Shown here piece by piece: positions 46,468-54,900 of a stretch of DNA of 64,000 bases. The stretch's first letter is position 1. The number at the start of each line of letters is the position of its first letter. The notes under the pieces are model-generated. The model saw only the letters and a program-made list of their open reading frames with translations, made no database searches and had not been told where the DNA came from. Source of the DNA: a virus; the IMG/VR virus record IMGVR_UViG_3300044993_000765, positions 1 through 64,000 of that record. One strand, written 5' to 3'. The position numbers were made by a program, and so were the translations under genes.

Positions 46468-46483
46468 GTGTCGGTTCCTAGGG

Positions 46484-48601
46484 TCAGAGTCGGTCGTTGC
46501 GCAGCGCGTTCACGACGGGAGCTTGGCGGCCGTCGAGTCCTGGCATCGTGGTTCCGGGCTGGGTCGACACCGGAGCGGCAACCGCTCCGCCCATCGACGC
46601 CATCGGGTCGACCCCAAGCGGCATCCCCGCGGGTCCAGTCACGCCCTGCGCAGCCAGTTGTTGCAACAGGTCTTCTGGCAACTGCTTGCCGAAGATCAGA
46701 TCGGGCTCGAAGCCCTGTAATTTCAGCCACTCGCGCAGCAGGTTCACGACGCCGATACGGGGAATGATCGGCATTGGTCCGGTCGCGAAGGGTTGCAGGG
46801 CCTGCAACGTCTCCACGGTGCGCGCCTGGCGCATCTCGCGGGCCATGATGCCCTTCGCGCCGCGGGCGGCCGCGGTGGCGTCGGCCTTCACGTTCTGGTC
46901 GGGGTAGAGCAGCATGTTGAGCAGGTACAGCCCTTCGATCACCGGCTCGACGAGGTACTTGTCGAGGTTGCCGATGGCCTGCTTGATGCCCTTGAGCGCG
47001 CTGTTGTAGAGCAGCGACAACCCCCCCATGGTCGAAGCCGCGCCCTGCGAAGGCGTCGCCCCGCCATAGCTGTAGGCCGGAATGCCGCAGACCTCGTCGG
47101 CGAGCCGCCAGTAAGCATTGAACACCGCCAGCAGCTCGGCTGCGACGCTCGGAACCTTGTCGAAGTTGATCGCCTTGCCCTTGTTACTGCCGCGGGTATA
47201 GAACACACGGTAGGGCCGGATCACGTTCGGCGTGTCCTCGCTCTCGTCGAGCGCGTCCAGGTTGATCTCGCCGATGGGTCCGGAGGCATAAGCCATGTTC
47301 TGCACCAGCCGCCGCGCCGCGCTGTTGGCCTGCCGCTGCAGGTCGCGCAGCAGCATGACCACCGACTCGCCCCAGAACGATCCGGGCAGACGGTTGAAGC
47401 TGGTGACGGCATAGGGTCGTCGGCCGGTCGGCATCGGGTTGAACAGGCAGCGCAACACCAGCCCGGCGCAGTGCCAGACGTTGACCTCGTAGAACTGATC
47501 CGGGTCGACGCGCTCGGGAAACGCCTCATCGGGGTCGCGACCTTCGTAGGCGACCCACTCCAACAGCAGTGCCCCGGGCACCCGACCCCAGAAGTCGATC
47601 ATGTCGAACAGGCCATCGTCACCACCCCAGGCAGCTCCGCCCTGCGCTTCCAGTTGTCGCCGCTCGGTCTCGTTCGAGGTCTGAGCGCGGTAGCCTGTCG
47701 GATACAGGGTCAGAAGTGCGGAGATAGCCTCGGAACTGAAGTGCGGCAGCGCCTTGCAGTCGGTGATCGCCTTACCGGTCATCGGCATACGCTCGCTGAC
47801 ACTGCCGCCATTCTGCGGATCGGTCGAGTCGCGGGACGGGTACAGGTCGAAGGGCGAGACGCGCTCCACTCGGATCTGCGAGACCTCGCGCATCACGATC
47901 CGCTCGCCGGTCCACTTCGGATTCGAGACCCGGCGGACGATGGGCGATTTCACGATGGCGGCGGGGAACACGGTCAGGTCGTCGATGGTGGCGTCGAACG
48001 CTTCGCGCCAACCGCCCTCCTCCAACTGGTCGTGGATCAGCTTCTCCATCCGCGTGCAGGCTTCGCGCGCGGTGTCGCTCTCCATTTCGGCGGCGACATC
48101 TTCCAACTGCTTGATCCGCTCGGCCGCGATGCCGGGCGGCAGCATCGACAGCATCACACCCTGGCGCTGCAGATCGAGCCAGAACGCCTGTCGGGCCGCC
48201 AGCTTGCCGCTCGCAGACAATTCCGGCAGCGGTGTCGGCTCGACCGTCCACGGCTTGTCCTCGGCGTTGGCCAGCGTGTCGCGAATCCACGCGCCCGCCG
48301 CCCGCGCCTTCATGCTCGCCAGCGGCATATAGACGTCCACTCCGTCCAGCGCCCGCGCCAGCTCAGGGTCGTACTCGCCGTTGCGCATCCGCAGGCAGCG
48401 CATCAGGGTCTCATGGACGCTGACCCCACCCCGCCAGACCGCGTTCTCCTTGTGCCGCTTCGCGTCGAGGTATTGGTCTTCGACGTACTGGCCGAGGCGG
48501 GTGCGGAGGCGCTGTTCCTGAGATAACTTGTACTCATCGGCTGCACGTTCCCGCCCGAGCAGTGCATGCTGGGCTTGAGAAAAGGAATATGCCGGGAACA
48601 T
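46484..48601 (-). CDS. Portal protein, podovirus type
   Basis: 705 residues. The N-terminal helices (LSQEQRLRTRLGQYVEDQYL), the conserved middle (VRRVSNPKWTGERIVMREVS, FDLYPSRDSTDPQNGG, NVWHCAGLVLRCLFNPMPTG, PGSFWGESVVMLLRDLQRQA) and the helical stem (SALKGIKQAIGNLDKYLVEP) are those of large podoviral portals. The C-terminus is a Gly/Pro-rich crown (VTGPAGMPLGVDPMASMGGA). The portal forms the dodecameric DNA gate. It lies after the terminase, with an inserted plus-strand pair between them. Confidence 0.85.
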   Translation of the reverse strand: MFPAYSFSQAQHALLGRERAADEYKLSQEQRLRTRLGQYVEDQYLDAKRHKENAVWRGGVSVHETLMRCLRMRNGEYDPELARALDGVDVYMPLASMKARAAGAWIRDTLANAEDKPWTVEPTPLPELSASGKLAARQAFWLDLQRQGVMLSMLPPGIAAERIKQLEDVAAEMESDTAREACTRMEKLIHDQLEEGGWREAFDATIDDLTVFPAAIVKSPIVRRVSNPKWTGERIVMREVSQIRVERVSPFDLYPSRDSTDPQNGGSVSERMPMTGKAITDCKALPHFSSEAISALLTLYPTGYRAQTSNETERRQLEAQGGAAWGGDDGLFDMIDFWGRVPGALLLEWVAYEGRDPDEAFPERVDPDQFYEVNVWHCAGLVLRCLFNPMPTGRRPYAVTSFNRLPGSFWGESVVMLLRDLQRQANSAARRLVQNMAYASGPIGEINLDALDESEDTPNVIRPYRVFYTRGSNKGKAINFDKVPSVAAELLAVFNAYWRLADEVCGIPAYSYGGATPSQGAASTMGGLSLLYNSALKGIKQAIGNLDKYLVEPVIEGLYLLNMLLYPDQNVKADATAAARGAKGIMAREMRQARTVETLQALQPFATGPMPIIPRIGVVNLLREWLKLQGFEPDLIFGKQLPEDLLQQLAAQGVTGPAGMPLGVDPMASMGGAVAAPVSTQPGTTMPGLDGRQAPVVNALRNDRL

Positions 48602-48648
48602 GCAATCGTGGAGGGCGGCTCAGGCAGAGGGCCTGGAAAATCGTCTTT

Positions 48649-48678
48649 TTGACAGATCAAAGGGCGCTGGGGAATACT
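48649..48678 (+). promoter_or_regulatory. Sigma-70-like promoter of the AbiGi-like pair
   Basis: TTGACA at 48649-48654 is a perfect -35; AATACT at 48673-48678 matches 4 of 6 bases of a -10 with an 18-base spacer. It lies about 50 bases before the AbiGi-like start and would let this pair be expressed in the lysogen independently of late genes. Confidence 0.5.
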
Positions 48679-48729
48679 CAGGCATCCGGGAACTCCGGGC
48701 ATCAGGAAACGAACCGACCAGGGGACGGC

Positions 48730-49290
48730 ATGCGAGACGACATCAGCGATAAACTGGTGCACCTGACCAAGGGAATCGGGGTCGATCCACTGATGCACCG
48801 CGAGGAAGCGGCGCGAACGCTTGACAAGATTCTCAAAGACCAGGCTTTGCTAGGCGGCACGGGCTTCATCAAGGGAAAGCATCAGTGCGTCTGCTTCTCT
48901 GAAGCTCCCATCAGCAAGCTGTCGCAAATCTTGGCCGTGCGCGACAGCAACGCATTCAAGTACCAGCCCTACGGACTCATCGTCAGCAAGAAGTGGTTGT
49001 TTGCCAGGGGCGGCCGTCCCGTCATTTACGGTCCTGCGAACGAGTACAACATGCTCCCCAATGCGATGAAGTACCGGCATGTCCGGTTTTATCTCTCAAA
49101 AAAGTATGATGTCGATCACTCTTGGGAGCGGGAGTGGAGAATCAAGACCGACACCCTGAAGTTCACGGCCGAGGATGTCACGGTAGTGGTCCCCGACCGC
49201 GTCGCCAAGGAAGCCTTCCAAGTATCCGGACATGATGCGTGGCATTACATCGCCTTGAGTGATCTGGGCGTCAAGATTGATCGGCTCTGA
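48730..49290 (+). CDS. AbiGi-like abortive infection protein
   Basis: 186 residues from the ATG at 48730 (AGGGGA just upstream). The sequence follows the AbiGi pattern: DKLVHLTKG near the start, ILKDQALLGGTGFIKGKHQC, VCFSEAPISKLSQIL, YGLIVSKKWLFARGGRPVIY, HSWEREWRIKTDTL and VVPDR. AbiGi is the antitoxin-like partner of AbiGii in the lactococcal AbiG system. No AbiGii is seen here; instead a membrane protein gene follows after 34 bases. The pair reads against the virion genes, so it is a lysogeny-expressed insertion. Confidence 0.65.
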   Translation: MRDDISDKLVHLTKGIGVDPLMHREEAARTLDKILKDQALLGGTGFIKGKHQCVCFSEAPISKLSQILAVRDSNAFKYQPYGLIVSKKWLFARGGRPVIYGPANEYNMLPNAMKYRHVRFYLSKKYDVDHSWEREWRIKTDTLKFTAEDVTVVVPDRVAKEAFQVSGHDAWHYIALSDLGVKIDRL

Positions 49291-49324
49291 CACCCGCCAA
49301 AAACCAAAGACCGCAGGATCCGCC

Positions 49325-49882
49325 ATGTCCACACTCCTTCAGAAGTCATTGGAAGTGCTTAATGGGTCGTTTGACTACACACAGAACGGAATGACACAGT
49401 TTCAACTATCCGTAACAAACGAGGTCCTGCTGGCTGTCGCTGACGAAGAAATGGGCATCGACGTAAAGCAAATACCGTCTATGACTCGCGATCTGGGCTG
49501 GTCGCGTCATTGCACCAGGATGCTGATGGATCATGCTGAACTCGTGAATTCCAGCCGACATAATCCCCCGGCCCTTGGCGCTGGGACCGGATTCGCGATC
49601 GTTAGATTGAATCAGATAGATCTCATCCTGAAAGCCATGAAGGATCAGGACGAAAGCGTACTTTCATCGATCGAAAGCCTGCGGCAAGAGCTAGACGAGA
49701 AACTGAAATTGACATCCGAACAGACGATACAGCTTGAAAAATCCACGCATGACGATGATAAAGGATTGTTGACAGCATTCATCATATTTGCACTTGCAAT
49801 TCTGCTGATCTCAACATTTTTCCAAGTCTTTTCCCACGACGATCCCCCCAGCTTGACACTGCCAAGCATCGGACACGGATAG
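49325..49882 (+). CDS. Tail-anchored membrane protein paired with AbiGi-like gene
   Basis: 185 residues from MSTLLQKSLEVLNGSF at 49325 (AGGA 9 bases upstream). A helical, possibly winged-helix N-terminal part (MTRDLGWSRHCTRMLMDHAE), a coiled coil (SSIESLRQELDEKLKLTSEQ), then a single transmembrane helix near the C-terminus (LLTAFIIFALAILLISTFFQ) and a short tail. AT-rich. The C-terminal anchor and pairing with an AbiGi-like antitoxin suggest a membrane-damaging effector; this is inference, as no family is recognised. Confidence 0.6.
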   Translation: MSTLLQKSLEVLNGSFDYTQNGMTQFQLSVTNEVLLAVADEEMGIDVKQIPSMTRDLGWSRHCTRMLMDHAELVNSSRHNPPALGAGTGFAIVRLNQIDLILKAMKDQDESVLSSIESLRQELDEKLKLTSEQTIQLEKSTHDDDKGLLTAFIIFALAILLISTFFQVFSHDDPPSLTLPSIGHG

Positions 49883-49921
49883 AATATCGAACTCTTTGAA
49901 ACAGGACACACACAAGCCTAG

Positions 49922-51214
49922 TCACCAGTCAAAACCTCCTGAATTTCCATTTCTATTTCTGGAAATCAAAGCCTGTGGAGGCTTCGGAAACCTCGCCCCG
50001 ATATCGTAAATCCGAGCCAGTGCGTCGAGCATGTCGTCGTGCAGCCCGGCCGGAAAAGTCAGGTATTCGGCATTGACGAACCGTTCCACCACATCGACCG
50101 GTGAGCCGTCCGACAACGTGCGCGGCAGCGCCTTCGGCAGCCACCAGCGCCCATTCTCGAAATCCGGCTGTAACCGCTCTATCCGGTCCTCTTTCGCCAT
50201 CTGCCCACCCAACGGCTCCAGGTCGAAGCGGTAGTTTTCCGCCTCCTGCACGCCATGGATGTGTTCGATGTCGCCGTCCTTGCCATATTTCTCGTATCCA
50301 GTCTTCAGCGGCTTCCACTTGCGGTGCAGGTAAATCAGCAGCGCAGCGCGCTCCTTGAGCGACAATCGATCGCGCACGGCTTCAAGCAGATAGTATCGGC
50401 CATCAGTGTTCAAGCCGATGACCACAAACGCGCTGTAGTCGCTGCGCTTGCCCTTGGAGCCGGCAGGGTCAACCAGCAGGTAGCGGTTCATCGGCCGCGC
50501 GATCTGGATCGGCAAGCTGTCGTAGTGGCGCAACCACTCTCGTTTGAAGAATCCACCCGTGCCAGCGACCGGCCGCTGCTGATACAACGCCTCCCAGTCC
50601 CTGCTCCCGCTGACGATTCGCTTTCGCTCCAGAGCTGCCTCGCTGAACCGTTCGGGACACAGAGCTTTCCCGGGCATACGACCCAACTGGTCGTTCTCCA
50701 GTGCCAGAGCCGGCAGCAGAATGACCTCCCAATCCTCCTGCGGGTGTTCGCGTAGCAACCAGCCGGCCAGGTCGTCCTCATGCCAACGGGTGTGCATGAC
50801 GATCAGGATCGAGTCCTCCGCTAGTCTCGGATAGACGACGGAGGTGAACCAGGTCTTGGTCGACTCCCGCACCCGCTCTGACTCGGCTTCCTCGCGCGAC
50901 TTGAACGGATCGTCGATGATGAAGACCTTGGACGGGAAACCGGTCGCGCCGCCGCGAATCGTCGTGCCGAGGTACAGACCGCCTTCGGTCGTCTTGAAGT
51001 AGGTCTTGGCGGTCGAGCTACCGTCCAGCCGCGACTCCGGAAACACCGCCGCATGGACCGGCGACATCAGCGCATCTCGCACTGCTTGCCCGTTTTCCTC
51101 GGCGAGGTCGATCCCGTAGCTTGCGGCGATGATCGGCCAGTCCGGATGCTTCCCAAAAATCCACGGCGGCAACAGCTTCGACACGAGCCGGCTTTTGCCG
51201 TGCTGGGGCGTCAA
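49922..51214 (-). CDS. Terminase large subunit lacking its N-terminus
   Basis: 430 residues from TTG at 51214. The ATPase begins at once with the Walker A region TPQHGKSRLVSKLLPPW; Walker B is KVFIIDDP; the coupling motif region is IVMHTRWHEDDLAG. The nuclease domain has YLLVDPAGSKGKRSDYSAFV and, near the end, GLHDDMLDALARIYDIG. Family members usually have 60-100 residues before Walker A, including the adenine-binding part. Here a TAG stands two codons before the TTG, and none of the upstream frames resembles the missing part. Either the gene was cut by the neighbouring effector block, or a distant exon or fragment supplies the rest. Packaging may be defective. Confidence 0.85.
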   Translation of the reverse strand: MTPQHGKSRLVSKLLPPWIFGKHPDWPIIAASYGIDLAEENGQAVRDALMSPVHAAVFPESRLDGSSTAKTYFKTTEGGLYLGTTIRGGATGFPSKVFIIDDPFKSREEAESERVRESTKTWFTSVVYPRLAEDSILIVMHTRWHEDDLAGWLLREHPQEDWEVILLPALALENDQLGRMPGKALCPERFSEAALERKRIVSGSRDWEALYQQRPVAGTGGFFKREWLRHYDSLPIQIARPMNRYLLVDPAGSKGKRSDYSAFVVIGLNTDGRYYLLEAVRDRLSLKERAALLIYLHRKWKPLKTGYEKYGKDGDIEHIHGVQEAENYRFDLEPLGGQMAKEDRIERLQPDFENGRWWLPKALPRTLSDGSPVDVVERFVNAEYLTFPAGLHDDMLDALARIYDIGARFPKPPQALISRNRNGNSGGFDW

Positions 51215-51430
51215 CCACTATCTGCAAAAAAGTGATTGATTTTTTTGGTTTTTCTTATGAATCAATGGGATGCATGCCCCCATTGTTGCCCCCAGAGCCG
51301 GCCTTCTGCACCGGAATGTGGTGGGACTGCGCGGGACAAACGACGATCACGACACCCTGGCGGTTCATTACACACACGCCTTGCACGACAGCGCACGCGA
51401 CTCAGCAACGCAACCCGCCAGCGGGTGCGC
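51215..51430. other. Junction between truncated terminase and effector block
   Basis: No gene is seen. On the minus strand it starts with a stem (ACCCGC/GCGGGT, 51413-51426) just past the GIY-YIG stop, then passes through mixed sequence to an AT-rich end with an A/T inverted repeat (AAAAAAGTGATTGATTTTTT, 51228-51247) right before the terminase fragment. I could not identify group I or II intron core motifs or IS ends. Confidence 0.5.
51413..51426 (-). terminator. Short GC stem after the GIY-YIG gene
   Basis: A 5-6 bp stem (ACCCGC/GCGGGT) ends the effector operon 4 bases past the GIY-YIG stop. There is no T run, so the function is uncertain. Confidence 0.35.
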
Positions 51431-51949
51431 CTACTTCGGTTCGGCCGCGTCTCCCTGCTCGTAAAGCGACACCAAACCCTGCTCGCCGACGGCGTGCGTG
51501 CTGCACGGGAAATAGACCAGTTCGTCGATCACGTTCAACCACGCGCCGTTGAATCGCTCGATCAGGTTGCGCTGCCAAGCATGCGGCATCGCCCAGATGT
51601 GTTTGCAGCGGGCCACGGCAACGTCATAGCTCGCATGCGGCTCGAAGTACACCAGGTACAGCGGCGTCACCTGTTCTGGTCCATAGCGGCGCTTCTGCAT
51701 GCGATTGATCCAGTTCATCTCTTCATAGGCCCACACCAGACTGCTCGACACCGCCTTGCTTGCGACGTTGACGTAGTACGGCCGGGCGCGCGCAAATGCC
51801 AACATGTACACGACGGCCTCCGGTTCCGGCAGAGGTCGGCCGCGCAGGCTGTCCAGCGTCCAGGTGGTCGCCTCCGGCGCTGGGACTTCGGATCGCGCGG
51901 TCTCCGCCTCCAGCGTCGCCGGGGTGAGGCTTGCGAGATCAGCCGCCAC
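51431..51949 (-). CDS. Degenerate GIY-YIG nuclease-like protein
   Basis: 172 residues from GTG at 51949, whose ribosome site (GGAGG) is supplied by the Gly codons ending the effector gene; the two genes overlap by 11 bases. Residues ~45-150 follow the GIY-YIG fold: VVYMLAFARARPYYVNVASK, YLVYFEPHASYDVAVARCKH, WQRNLIERFNGAWLNVIDEL. The catalytic tyrosines and glycine are altered (VYM for GIY, YVN for YIG) and the Arg helix is lost, while the E in LIERFN remains. Cleavage is thus doubtful. GIY-YIG genes are common in phage introns and homing elements, and this one sits beside a broken terminase gene. Confidence 0.6.
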   Translation of the reverse strand: MAADLASLTPATLEAETARSEVPAPEATTWTLDSLRGRPLPEPEAVVYMLAFARARPYYVNVASKAVSSSLVWAYEEMNWINRMQKRRYGPEQVTPLYLVYFEPHASYDVAVARCKHIWAMPHAWQRNLIERFNGAWLNVIDELVYFPCSTHAVGEQGLVSLYEQGDAAEPK

Positions 51950-54900
51950 CGCCGCCTCCACCACCTCCGCCGCCGCCACCCCCATCGCCGCCGCCATCGC
52001 CATCACCCTGTGGTCCCGATGATGGTGTCAGCGTGCGCGGGCCGATCCGCATCACCGGACCCTCGGTTTCCTGTCGCTCCTTTTTCGCCAGTTCTTCGGC
52101 CTGTATCTGCGCCAACACCTGTTCTCGCATCACCGTTGCAGCCTGCGCCATCGCTGAGGACTGCTCCAGCGAAGTGTGCAGCGCCTGCTGCGTATTGATC
52201 CCCGCACGGTGGCAGTAGTCGGTCGTCGGATCGCCCTGCACCGGAATCAGCGTGGCAGGCAAGCCGGGACCGGGCGCGCTTTGGGTGCTTACGCACAGAC
52301 TGTCGATACGGGTGGCGAACTTGTCTTCGGCCAGGAACTGCGCCACCACGCCGGCCGCTAAGCGGCTTTTCTCCTCCTGCGTCAGCAGGCCCGCCGGCAC
52401 CACGTCGCCGCGTTCGATCAGGCCCAACGCCTGCGTGTACATCGCATGCGCCGGGTGGCCGGGGTGCGTCATCAGCGTGGGCGCGGGCGACGCTTGTTCC
52501 GATGCTTGGGTGGGTTGCCGATCTTCTTCGCGTTCGTCGCGGGTCGCGGCGCGATGGGCGAGCGCCGGATCGAGTGCCGTCGCGGTTTGCGGTGCGGTTT
52601 GCGCCTCGGCGCGCGCGGTATATTCGGGTTCGCGCTCGGGTGTGTCGTCGGTGCTGCGTGCCGTCGATGCGGACAGGCCCACGGTACGCGCTGCGGCGGC
52701 GGGCTCCGGTGTGTCCTGTGCTGGCGTCGAACGGTTTGGGCCGCTTGGTTCGCCACGTTCCCGCTCGCGTTGCGCCGCAAGCGCACGATCCACCGCGTCG
52801 CGCGTGTCCTGATCGGCGATGCCAGTCGCGGGGATGCCGTGCATCGTCTGGAACTGGCGCACGGCGTGTTCGGTTTCCGGGCCGTACTGGCCGGTTTGTG
52901 GGATCTGCGTGCCGTCCGGTCCACGATAGCCTTGCCGGTCGAGGCGGTATTGCAACAGTTCGACATCATCGCTGCGGTCGCCCAGGCGTAGAACATCGGG
53001 ATCGGATGTCGTGGGCGCGGGCGTCGTCGTTTCGATCTTCGCGGCGGTGCGCTCAGACTCTGGCAACGATTCGCGTTCTGGCGCGGCGGTCACGGTGGAC
53101 GGTGGCGAGGGTTCGCGCGGTGTTTCGACTGCCGGCGACGCGGCGTGTCGATCGCTCGTCGCCGTTCGCACATCCGGTTCGGTGGTCGTCGTGTTCGGCT
53201 GCTGTGCGGATTCGCGTTCGCTCACAGGCGCGGTGGTGGGCGGGCTGCTGTCGTTCGCCTGCACACCGTTGGGCGGCGTTTGATCGCGCGCCGCGCGCTC
53301 AGCGTCGCGATGCTGTTCGATGTCCGCGCGTTCGCGCTCAATACGCGCGGCGTCATCGTCGCGTGCGTCGCGCGCCATCGTTGCGACGGCTGTCGCCGCC
53401 AGTGGAACATTCTGCGCCGTGGGCGTGTCCTGCACACGTTCGCGCTGCGGTGTGTTCTCCGGCGTTTCCTCGGTGGCGCGTGCTGCGTCGCCTGCCGGCG
53501 TCATCACGCGCGCCGATGCGCCCACGGCTGCCGCATCGACAGCTTGCTGCGCGTCTTCTTTCGACAACCCCTGTCGATTCGCCTCGCGCTGCGCCTGTTC
53601 GCGTGCGTCGCGTTCTTCGGGCGTCGCCTGCGTGATCGTGCGTTCCGGCACCGGCTGCGCATACGCGACGGCGTACTGCGTCGGCTGATCGGCGATGCCG
53701 GTCGCAGGCAAGTCGTGGGCCTGCTGAAATTTCGCGACCGCGTACACGGTGTCTTGGTCGTAGTGTCCATTTTGCGGAAGCGGCTGGCCGTCGATCCCAC
53801 GATAGCCCTGTTGATCGAGACGGTATTGCAGCAACGCGACCTGATCGTTGCGGTCGCCGGGGTACGCGGTATCGGGATCGCGCGGGCCTGCCATCATCGC
53901 TTGGATCGCGGCGGTTTGCGCGGGGTTCTGTGTCGTGGGCACATCCTGCGCGCGCTCGCGTTGTGGTGCGTTCTCCAACGCCTGTTCGGGCGTGCGGATT
54001 GCATCCTCTGCTGGCGTGGTTCCGCGCGCCGGTGCGCCGATGGTGGCCGCATGGACGGCTTGCTGCGTGTCGTCGTTCGATAGTCCTTGCCGGTTCGCTT
54101 CGCGTTGCGCCTGCTCCGCAGCGTCGCGTTGCTCCGGCGTGGCGAACGCGATGGTCTGCTCGGGTGCTGCATGCGCGGGCGATGGCGCTTGCTGTTCATG
54201 CGATTTCAGTTCGCGCAACTCGGCCGCGATGTCGTTCGGCGTCGTGGTCGCCGCTGTCTCCACGTTCTTGCCGTCAGCGCCGCCAAAACGCGTATGACGA
54301 ATCTCAATCTCGGCGATGGACTTCCCCGCCGTGTTCGGCTCAAGTTCAAGCGCATTGACGCCCGCTATCAGCCCATGCTCGGCGCGCGTGCGTTGCACGG
54401 CAGCGTAGGCCGCCTCGAATTCCTCTGGTCGAACGTCGGGATTGCGGCCCGCATCGACGTACAGGCGGCGCAATGCGGCGCGGTCGGCCTGTTCTGGCGT
54501 GGGCGGCGTCCAGTCGGGAATGCGCGCGAGTTCCTTCTCGTATCCCGGCATCGCCGAAAGCAAGCGTTCGCGCGTCAAGTCCAGTTCCAGCGCGCGCTGA
54601 GGGGGTGCCGGTTCGCCGCCGCGCATCCACGTCCCTTGCGCATCCCGTTCGTAAACACGTTCGTCGGAGGCTTGCAGTCGGTCGGTCGTCATGGCGCTGG
54701 TCACGGCCGCCGGCACCTCGCCGGCTTCGCCGTAGCCGTAGGCTTTGTGTCCCAACTGGTAGCGCATCGCGATGGCCGCCGGCCCCGCTTGAAGGTTCTC
54801 GTCTATCGTCTGGCGTGCTTGGGCATTCAACTGCGCGGTGCGCTCTGGACTGGCGTACTCCGGCTCCGCGTTCCACTCGGGGGCGCCTTCGCGATCCACG

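Noticed and set aside
51228-51247. A/T inverted repeat as an insertion sequence end
   Set aside because: No transposase, no target duplication and no second terminal repeat seen in the window.
51215-51430. Group I or group II intron 3' part before the terminase
   Set aside because: I could not find the conserved core motifs by eye; kept only as an open option in the terminase finding.
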